A DNA stretch of 64,000 bases, taken from the NCBI RefSeq assembly GCF_000224145.3, contig NC_020166.2:9390752-9454751 (forward strand), read 5' to 3'. The notes below the pieces were generated by a model, which saw only the letters and a program-made list of their open reading frames with translations, had not been told where the DNA came from and did not search any database. Source of the DNA: Ciona intestinalis. Lineage: Eukaryota; Chordata; Ascidiacea; Phlebobranchia; Cionidae. The translations under genes were made by a program, and so were the position numbers. Positions 55,801 to 64,000 of the stretch are shown here, piece after piece; positions within the stretch are counted from its first letter, which is position 1; the number at the start of each line of letters is the position of its first letter.

Positions 55801-58800
55801 ACATAAAATTTTTTTGTTCATCTGGCTGTTTCAGTAAAACCTGACTTTAATCCTATTTCCTCTGATAGGGATATCCATAGTAGTGTGGGGAAAGATGATA
55901 GGGATATCCATAGTAGTGTGGGGAAAGATGGGACACCTTTAGCACATAATATCCAAATATCTTGATCAAATTTTAAACGATTAACAACGATCTATGGTCG
56001 TGAGGATACGGTTTTATAATTCTTTGTATGTTCCTTGTTTACTACCAAATGGAACAAGAAAATAGAATAAAAAGGTGTCTGATCTTCCCCCACCTTACCA
56101 AAACCTATATAATAGGATAATCATATTCATCTTTATTATTTCCAGGTGATGAAATTCCTCCAAATGAAATTAGTTCATGGTTTTTATGCAGTGGAAGTGG
56201 GAAGACATTAGATGACACATTACAAGCCATTCCCCATGATATATACGTGGTTGGAACGCAAGAAACGGGGTTGCCTGAGAAAGATTGGATGCACAAGGTC
56301 CATGATACAATACAGGACATCACAAACATGTCTTTTCATCTGGTATGTTATTAAGAATCACTTTTAAAGCAGAATATTTGTTCTTGTATTTTTCTCATAT
56401 TACTAAACCTCATATTTTCTGATCATGCTTTTAGCAATTTACAGTATGTTGTTGTAACTGTTATTTTATTGTAACTGGCATTTGGAGTATTATAATTAAA
56501 AGTATTTAGTTAATTTCCTACTAAGGGGTAAGATGGGCTATCGAAAATAAGAACATGCCCCATCTTACCCCACCCTACTATATTTGCTAAGCATACAGCA
56601 TTTTAATGGTCATGATTTTTAAACCGCTTGATTTTAATTGGGAACATTATAGTTGCTAATTGCTATGAAACATTCAAGACATACTTTTTGAAAAACATTT
56701 TTAATTTAAAAAATATTTAAATTTATTTTTAGAAAATGTGCAACTATTTTAAGATTACATTTTTTTCACTATATAAACTAAGTTGGTAGAGAAATTATTT
56801 AATACAAATATGCCTAAATAATTTTTTTTAAAATTTTAACTATTTTTACACTATGTATTTTTTCAAACCATTGTAGGTGGCAATGGATGCATTATGGCAC
56901 ATTAAGATACTTATATTTGTTAAAGAAGAACACAAGCATAGAGTCAGCCATGTCAAAACATCAAGTGTCAAAACTGGTAAATTTAAAAAAATTAAACAAA
57001 ATGTTTTTAAATACCTAAACTTAAAACAACATAAAATAAACAAGAATTAAAAATGTAATAGCCTAATTAGGAAAATGGTATTTACCTATAAAAAGAAAAT
57101 ACTAAAATGTCAATGTATATTTATCTACAACTATGCACAATATGGGCGATCAAGGGATTTTTATTTTTTTAAAAATTTAAAATTTAAAACAATGGAAATT
57201 GAAACCTCGTTTAACAAAAATATAAAAAAAAATTGTAAATTTATTTATCCTCCCCCCCACTTTTTTTTAAAAATTGAACACCCCCTTAAAAAAAGTATAG
57301 AAAAAATCTTAATGGTTTTTTTTCTGCCCTTATTTTTTACTATACCTTGCCACAACATTCACCACATTTAGATTTCTTTGTTTAACCTCAGGAATCGCAA
57401 ATGCTCTTGGAAACAAAGGAGCTGTGGGTGTCTCGTTCCAATTTGGAGGAACGTCATTCTGTTTTATTAACGCTCATCTAACCTCTGGAGCAGAGAAATG
57501 TGCACGGTATGTCAATTCAACGATTGACAAAATATCTAACTGTTATTCTGTTATGGCCTTTTCACTTACAATTCCTTCAACAACCCAACTACAAGAAAAG
57601 CCTTAAATAAGATTCAATGCACATTAACTGTCATGAATGCCGTAATTCCAACCCTGATCTTGTGCTCATAGATTTGGGCGATTCTTATGGAAAGAAATAC
57701 AGTAAGGGTCTGGTGGCGTAACAGACACAAAAAACAAAGCCCAACAAATTGTTAATATAAGATAAATATATATTATTTTTTAACCTATTTTTTGGCATAA
57801 GACTAAAGAGAAAATACCAAGTAAAATTTTAAATAGTCATAAAAAGTTAATAAAATATTAATAACACCATTATAATTATGAGCACACCATGAGCTTCATG
57901 ATTATATAATCACGTGAATCGCAGACGAAACCAAAACTATCACGATATTTCACGATCAATAAACCTTGGTGAAGACAGGTTCAGTGTGTTTGATCTCGCC
58001 AATAGATTTGATCATCTTTATTTTCTGGGTGATCTAAATTACAGGTAACATGTGTCATCACTTATGATTTAAATTTAAATATTATTATATTACCAAATAT
58101 TGTTCCTTTACTGCTACCAGGCATAATCTAAATATTCTTTTAGTGGCTTATCTGGTATAAAACGAAGTGTATTTTTTAACGTTTGCCTGCTGTCCCACAA
58201 CCCTTTTCCTGAAGTCTTACCTAATGGCCGACGATGCAGGAAAAATGAATGAATGTAATGTAACTTACTTTATCCTCGCGTGGCTGGAAACGACAGTCGT
58301 TATCACACGGGTTTAACACCTCGTGCCAGCTTACGAGTTACCATGTATGTTACTTTGTGGGTAATTATTTGTTTCGGAGTTTNNNNNNNNNNNNNNNNNN
58401 NNNNNNNNNNNNNNNNNNNNNNNNNNNNNNNNCCGCAAANAGATTAATCTATTTAATAAATACAAGGTTTTTACACGAACTAATGTTCTTAGGTTGGAAA
58501 TGGAGGCCACTGAAATATTTGCGCATATACAGAAGAAGGAATATCCGATTCTATACAAAGTTGACCAACTTAGAAGAGAAAAGGAATTAAATAAAGCTTT
58601 TGCTGGATATTGTGAGTTTTTTATGAAAATCTGCTTATTTATTTACTGTTGTGGGTGCAATGCAAATTAATCAAGTTTAAAATACACATAGACTTAGTGA
58701 GTTATTTTCTATATTGTAAGTTTTTTCATAAATCTATATTTTTTATATATGGCTGTTAATTTAGACAACCCATAAGTGACCGCTGGGTTAAGGCAATTGC

Positions 58801-61800
58801 TGTTAAGTGTCTTGCCAAATGACATGATATACAGCCATAATGGTATAATCGAGAATTATGTTCTATATAGGTGAGGTTCTAGTGTAAAGCATGCTAGGTG
58901 AGGTTTATTGCAGAGTAAGCCCATCATACCTAGCAGAGTGAGTTACATTGACAACTAATATTGAAAAAATACCTTTTCATTATCATTATATTTTCTTGCC
59001 CCATTTAGTAGTAAAAAAAAGAACATTTAAAGAATTATAAAACCGCATCCCTACGACTCCCATAGACCGCTGTTAACTTTTTACACACGATCAGGATATT
59101 TAGATATTATGTGCTAAAGGTGTCCCATTCTCCTCCCCATAATATTCCTCTGTTATCAGCTCCATACATTGTACAAACATTCCATGATATTTACTTTCTT
59201 TATTCTATTGACATAATGAGATGGTGTATTCATATTAAGGGGATTGGTCAACAAAGCAACCGGTTTCTTCCTCGTTTCATAGAATGTATTTACGTAGACA
59301 CAGATACAATAGTCATAACCCTAAGTCATAAAAAGCCTATTTAATAACTATGATCTTTAAGTTTTAGAAAGCTTTTGATTCATATCATACGTTATTAAGG
59401 TTAGTGGTTAGATAGATATTAGAAAAAAAGTTAGGAATTTAAATTTTTTTGTAGTGACGACACTTATTTTCTTCCAATTAAATGTAAATACGACTTAATA
59501 TACAAATATATTTTTGTTTTTAAAATACGACAAATATATATGTTTTTAAGTGTGTCTTAACAACTGTTGTTTTGTCGCTATATCCTATCTTTTTCTAACA
59601 TATTTATAAATCTTTGCGGCTGTAATTAAAGAGACTCTGAAAGTTATTATTATAATATTATTAGTTCCTCTTTTCAATTTAAACAAAAAAAAAACTTAAA
59701 TCTGTTATATACCCCACTGGTGACTGCTAAACGTTTACGATGAGATAAATAATAAAATGATGTTAAACATCGAATAAACCATTCCCATAATAATGCTTAG
59801 CCAAATGGCGAACGAATCGTCAGAATTACACGTTACATTTTTCTTACCAGAAGAGACGTTTGAAGATTATTTATCTAACAAAATAACAGTTATTTAACCA
59901 CTCCCTACTTCCACAGGCGAGGATGAAATTTGTTTCCCACCAACTTATCGATACGAGCGAGGCACCAGGGAAGCTTACTCACATCTTAAGGTTAAGAAGA
60001 CAGGGATTCGTATTAACGTCCCATCGTGGTGTGACCGTGTGCTGTGGAGATCCTACCCCGAAACACACAATGTTTGTTTGGCTTACGGTAAGCATGAGTT
60101 TCGTTTCATGACAACGTAAGTGATGCTAGTATATTATATAGTAGAGTGGGGAAAGATAGGACACCTTTTCATTCTATTTATAAAACTGTATTCTATGGCT
60201 TTCATAGACCATTGTTCATTGTTTAAAACACAGGAAAAGCAAACCTGTTGACATTATCAATATAACATGGCGTTGCGTCATAAATTGTTAAATACAATGA
60301 ACGCTAACCAGTTACCACACAGAAAGTGACATAAATATCTTCTACTAACTTAATTAAACTTATAACTTCTAACCGATTAAATGGCATCGTCAGCCTTGCA
60401 ATCGAATTGAACCTTCAAAGTAAGCACATAATAATTATAAACTTGTTAACCCCCCAATCATGTGCATTTATGTTCAGTGATTTTGACTTGTTGGCCATTC
60501 ATTCTAAACATGTGCTTGTGCTGTGAGGAAATGTAAATAAACCTATTCTATTCTATTCTATGCCACGCTGCGGGACCTCGCCCACATACAATAGAATAGG
60601 ATAAATAAACCTAACTACAAACTATAAATAAACCTAAACATTACAAACATGTAACCTCTTCTCAGGTTGCAGTGACGATATAATGTCCAGTGATCATTCC
60701 CCGCTTTTCTCCAATTTCCAAGTTGGAGTAAGAGGTCAATACGTATCAAACGAAGGTAATTAACTATGATGACGTCATAAAACATGCGTCAGACCAATAC
60801 TATATAGTGTGTTTCTGACGATTCTTATGCCATCTGGCAAGACTCGATGAAATGTTAGAAATACACTGCATTTAATAAAATTACTAACTGACAACACAGT
60901 ACCAAAGTGTGAGTTAGTTTTCCATTTAACTAAGCAAAGAAATAAATTACATTAATCCACTTTCTGAAGTATTTACCATATGTATTGCTTTTTTTTTGTA
61001 TTTATATAGTAGACCATAGACCTAATCAACCTTAATTTGTTGTCTTCCATATGCCACAATGCCACATACTATGCATATATCATTGAACTAATTTTTATTG
61101 TATTTATATATGTTTATTTAATGTAATTTCACAGAAATTCGGAATAATCCGTCAACATTTGACATGAAATCCACAATTACATTTGAATGGGTGGAAGTCA
61201 TCTTAAAAGTTCCAGGAAAAACATCTTTCTTCCTTCAGTTTTACTCCGTTTGTCTAAACAGTAAGTTTTGATATGATAGGCTGGGGTAAAATAGTCCAGG
61301 TTTTCATTCTCTTTTATCGTTCAATTCATAGTTTACAAAAAATGTTAACATAATTATCCTCACAACTCTAAATGAGCTTTACTGGTTTTTAAAACTAATT
61401 TTGGAAATATAAAATGTTATGTGCTAGGTATCCATACAGTATTATACTTGTAAACGCATTAAGTATGTTCATTTCAATTCTAATGGTTTTTAACATGCAG
61501 TGTGGCAGGTGTTGAGTAGTCAATATTATATTGTAAAATTAGTTGGGACTTATTTATTGTCTGTTACTTATTCATAACACCAGATCCTCATATTGCTCAT
61601 TTTAATTCCTATAATAAAAAGGCTGTACAAAAAAGTCGTAAATCAAAATAACTTGTAAAAACTCGGAATAACTTCAATTTAAAACTCAATTTAACTTGTA
61701 AAACTAAAATTTCCCAAACATATTAGTTATTAGCAACCTTACTTTTTCCTGGCTAAGTAAATTATAATAGTAAAGTAGTTCATAATAGTTCAAGTTACCT

Positions 61801-63802
61801 AAACTCAATATTCCATAAATCCAGAACCAGTTCGAAGCAGTCGAAACACGAAATTCGACACGCACGATGTAGGGCCAAACCTTGCCCGTATAAAGTGGAA
61901 CAAAGATTCCATCGAACAGTTAGAACCCATCATATCAGATAAAGCATTCCTGGTTGACCAACATATATTGGTGGCTGTGCGTGCAGAAGATGACAATGAA
62001 GTTCATGGTTTGTAGAATTCCTTGTATTATGTGTTATATAATGAAGCCATTTGTAATGTTCCCACAGAATCTACAGGCATAAAATTTAATATTTATTTTG
62101 GTTATTTTTAAATTTTTGAGGAGATTTTTATATTTTGTTAATGTTAATGTTTATATTTTTTTCTTAAATTGCTTGTATTAAATATAATAATGCAAGTTGT
62201 AATGTAGTATGCCGGCTTATGTTTATCTATTTATATATATATATCAAAATTTACATTTTTTGGGGTTATTTTTGTTATTTTTTATATTTTCTATGATTAT
62301 ATTGAATTTTTGCATTTCATATTTTGTTGGTTATATTTTTGTATGATTTTTAAAAAGTGTTACTACATGTGTATTGCAAATCTGCAAAACATTAGGTGTA
62401 CATTGTGATGTTTTAAACTTTTATTGATTGACAGCTGAGAAACTTTTATCTTGATTGACAGCTGAGTGCGTGATCGCCCTCCGTTCAATGATTGGCACGG
62501 AAGCTCAACCATTCGAAGAAAGATTAACAAGAAGAGGAGAAGAATCCGGTCAAATACGTGGAAGGATGCATGTAAAAGCTAGGTGGGGAATATATTTTAT
62601 ATACTATTTGTATACACCAACATTGAAATATATACGTTATTTATATAAAATACCAATTTATACACTCAGTATATATACTAACATTTTGAAACATTCTGTT
62701 ATAATGTTTGTCGTTTGTAATTTTTTGAACTTTTAAAAAAGTTTAATTTTTCCTTCAGAGAATCCACAAGAGCTCCGAGAGAGAAAACTTACGACTTCAT
62801 CCAAATCGGAGGACCACGGGACGAAGAGGGTAGAAGAATCAAGTCCCAGGTAAGGAAGAATGTTAAAATTGGGTGAAATATTTTTAATCGGAGAATTAAG
62901 TTTTTAAATTGAAAAAAATATTTTGAGTTGCAAAATTTAATTTAAAAATTGAACACACACACGCATACAATAATGCTTTAAAGTAATAGTTCGTTATTAA
63001 TATTTGGCAAAAGTGTTATCATAGTGGAGTATTATAGTAGGGTGGACTGGTGGGATAAGATGGTCCATTCATTCTATTTTCTCATCCCATTTGGCAATGA
63101 ACAAAGAATATTTACAAAATTATTTATTTATTTCACCTTGACTATAAAATTGCGTTGTTAATTGTTGAAATGCCTATAGAAAATATTTTGGTGCTAATGG
63201 TCCCCCATCTTACCCCACAGTACTGTATGCAGTGGCGCAGCTGGAAAAAATATGGGCGGGTTTAAGCAAAAAAAATTTTTTTTTTTTAATTAATTTTTTT
63301 TTGGTTTAAAAGGGGGGTGCCGTGACACCCTAACCCCCCTGGCTGCACCACTGACTGTATGGTTCATATCTTTATGTCTAATTTTTTTACATTTAAAGTT
63401 TAGCTTGAAAACACCCCACAGTAATACATTATAAAAATAAAATCTTAACTTTCTACTTAGATTATACCAGAAGCAGCATACAGTGATTTAAATGAAATAC
63501 AACAACAAAGATTAAACCCAACTAAACCCAACATAAGACCTCGTGCCCCGTAAGTATAAACTACTGTAATTGGATTTTAATATTCTATATCTGCCAAGTT
63601 TTTATTGCCAAATTCCATAAAAAATATAAAGTAAAAAACAATTTGTTGGACTTGGTTTTTTGTCTGGTATTTCCTAGCAACCTTACATTCTTGTTTTACT
63701 AATTGTTTTTTCTCAATCCCAGTTCCCCGAATAGAATCATAGCAGACACTTCCAGCACACAACATACGCCAGAAGTTGCTGTTTACGGAGAAACTGAAAA
63801 TG
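49835..63802 (+). CDS. INPPL1/INPP5D-like: SHIP-type SH2-domain inositol 5-phosphatase (24 exons, 3' end outside)
   Basis: SHIP enzymes turn PI(3,4,5)P3 into PI(3,4)P2 at the membrane downstream of receptors. Exons: 49835-49971, 50521-50584, 51311-51458, 51861-52041, 52420-52509, 52779-52928, 53142-53232, 53579-53680, 53850-53936, 54585-54699, 54906-55103, 56146-56342, 56877-56976, 57392-57506, 57925-58044, 58493-58611, 59917-60087, 60666-60755, 61135-61260, 61825-62007, 62462-62582, 62759-62849, 63461-63549, 63723-63802; phases agree throughout. The N-terminal SH2 domain starts WYHGRVNRQQSEELL, with GSFVVRASES holding the phosphotyrosine-binding Arg. A proline-rich stretch is in exon 4. The 5-phosphatase motifs are all present: FCGSWNMG, VVGTQETGLPE, NKGAVGVSF, NAHLTSG, FLGDLNYR, PPTYRYERG, VPSWCDRVLW, SSDHSPLF. 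A C2-like region follows. The C-terminal tail is cut by the window edge. SHIP1 and SHIP2 cannot be separated here. Confidence 0.96.
50700..50910 (-). repeat. SINE, tail plus tRNA-head half
   Basis: SHIP intron 2. Reversed: GAATGAATAAATGAACTTTT, CAACCCATTAGTGACCACTG, GTGTCTTGCTCAAGGACACA, CCCACAATGGTAGCAGCGAT, ending near the A box (AACTGTGTCACGGCGC). Confidence 0.7.
53374..53573. repeat. MITE, complete, abutting SHIP exon 8
   Basis: SHIP intron 7. The left end is TATATAGTACTGAGAGAGAG and the right end CCATCTTACCCCGCCCTACT. Only about six bases separate it from exon 8 (starts 53579), so the pyrimidine tract of that acceptor is transposon sequence. Confidence 0.75.
55676..55740. repeat. MITE fragment beside a TA microsatellite
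   Basis: SHIP intron 11. AAAAGATGGGACATCTCTCG and CCATTTGGCAGTAAACAAAA between two (AT)n runs. Confidence 0.55.
55867..56098. repeat. MITE, complete, with duplicated left end
   Basis: SHIP intron 11. GATAGGGATATCCATAGTAG plus TGTGGGGAAAGAT occurs twice in tandem (33-bp unit) before the ordinary body. The right end is CTTCCCCCACCTTACC. It ends about 48 bases before exon 12. Confidence 0.8.
56523..56583. repeat. MITE, internal deletion (ends only)
   Basis: SHIP intron 12. AGGGGTAAGATGGGCTATCG joined to GCCCCATCTTACCCCACCCT. The two inverted ends lie nearly back to back and would form a strong hairpin. Confidence 0.7.
58248..58382 (-). repeat. SINE 3' body running into the assembly gap
   Basis: SHIP intron 15. 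GAATGAATGTAATGTAACTT, TCCTCGCGTGGCTGGAAACG, CAGCTTACGAGTTACCATGT, then N. The repeat probably caused the gap. Confidence 0.75.
58383..58432. other. Assembly gap (50 N)
   Basis: Placeholder gap in SHIP intron 15, with one further N at 58440. The flanking exons (57925-58044 and 58493-58611) stay in phase, so no coding exon need be lost. Confidence 0.95.
58967..59140. repeat. MITE, left end lost
   Basis: SHIP intron 16. CCCATTTAGTAGTAAAAAAA, AACATTTAAAGAATTATAAA, GATATTATGTGCTAAAGGTG, right end cut short at CTCCTCCCC. Confidence 0.7.
60137..60235. repeat. MITE, left portion
   Basis: SHIP intron 17, about 50 bases after exon 17. TATAGTAGAGTGGGGAAAGA then TTGTTCATTGTTTAAAACAC; the right half is missing. 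Confidence 0.65.
61272..61432. repeat. MITE, diverged subfamily
   Basis: SHIP intron 19, directly after exon 19. ATAGGCTGGGGTAAAATAGT, TAAAATGTTATGTGCTAGGT. Closest in the window to the copy at 38637. Confidence 0.6.
62425..62470 (+). other. Duplicated 3' splice site before SHIP exon 21
   Basis: TTGATTGACAGCTGAG occurs twice, 27 bases apart. The second copy is the working acceptor (exon starts 62462). Use of the first would add 27 nt whose frame contains a TGA stop. Confidence 0.7.
63031..63229. repeat. MITE, complete, host of a nested hAT element
   Basis: SHIP intron 22. Starts TATAGTAGGGTGGACTGGTG and ends ATCTTACCCCACAGTACTGT. A hAT element is inserted exactly at its right edge. Confidence 0.8.
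63230..63353. mobile_element. Small non-autonomous hAT element with 8-bp target duplication
   Basis: Ends are CAGTGGCGCAGCTGG and CCTGGCTGCACCACTG, inverted. It is flanked by ACTGTATG on both sides (63222-63229 and 63354-63361). 124 bp, with poly-A/T and G/C runs inside and no coding capacity. It lies about 110 bases before SHIP exon 23. Confidence 0.88.
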
Positions 63803-64000
63803 GTAAATCCACATTTTTTATGTGTTTCTACATATTTGCAACAAACACGTTTTACCGCTAACTGTTAACTTCTGAAAATTATTAAAAACTCTTTTCTGCA
63901 TGACTAACAAAAATACTCAAAAAAAATGCTTACTTGTTTACATGCATCAAAAAACTCAAAAATGCACACGTTTTAAATATAAAATCTTTACCCCGAAAAA

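Noticed and set aside
57075..57371. 98-codon frame in a SHIP intron
   Set aside because: Very AT-rich, low-complexity lysine/phenylalanine composition with no splice partners; a chance frame.

Overview
The window is animal nuclear DNA. Genes are split into many small exons by AT-rich introns with GT...AG ends, and the introns and spacers are full of short non-autonomous transposons. I infer a tunicate, most likely Ciona. The compact many-exon orthologues of vertebrate genes fit this. So do two very abundant repeats that I associate with Ciona: a ~200 bp MITE with TAGTAGGGTGGGG-type inverted ends, and a tRNA-derived SINE with a GAATG/CATTC-repeat tail. The species call is recognition, not a search result. 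Exon ends below were set by eye from splice sites, and for every multi-exon gene I checked that reading phase carries across each junction.

Layout: (1) 409-6304 (+), 3' part of SEL1L (ER-associated degradation adaptor). (2) 7023-12481 (-), a complete single-pass EGF + ZP-domain membrane protein, including a GC-AG intron. (3) 13355-14206 (+), an intronless orphan gene with its own TATA box. (4) 14.3-16.9 kb, a spacer crowded with MITEs. (5) 16935-33522 (+), a full ABCB transporter (32 coding exons) resembling the bile-salt-export-pump branch, with one degenerate ATP site and one apparent 1-nt frame break. (6) 34718-38365 (-), a divergent rhodopsin-like GPCR that appears only when seven exons are joined; it also has one apparent frame break. 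(7) 38.4-41.2 kb, a spacer with MITEs, a SINE and a hAT element with an 8-bp target duplication. (8) 41301-46177 (+), complete POLDIP3/SKAR. (9) 47527-49581, a long-terminal-inverted-repeat DNA transposon with 9-bp target duplications, ~65-bp tandem arrays in its ends, and a spliced gene for an RGG-repeat protein inside. (10) 49835-63802 (+), a SHIP-type SH2/inositol 5-phosphatase that runs off the right edge.

The host genes do not form one pathway. They are separately controlled neighbours: ER quality control, an extracellular matrix/surface protein, a transporter, a receptor, an mRNA-export/translation factor and a phosphoinositide phosphatase. What they share is the transposon load, which in places supplies splice-site sequence. 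The strongest candidates for something undescribed are the divergent GPCR, the intronless orphan gene and the RGG-protein transposon. There are two 50-N assembly gaps (49185-49234 and 58383-58432).
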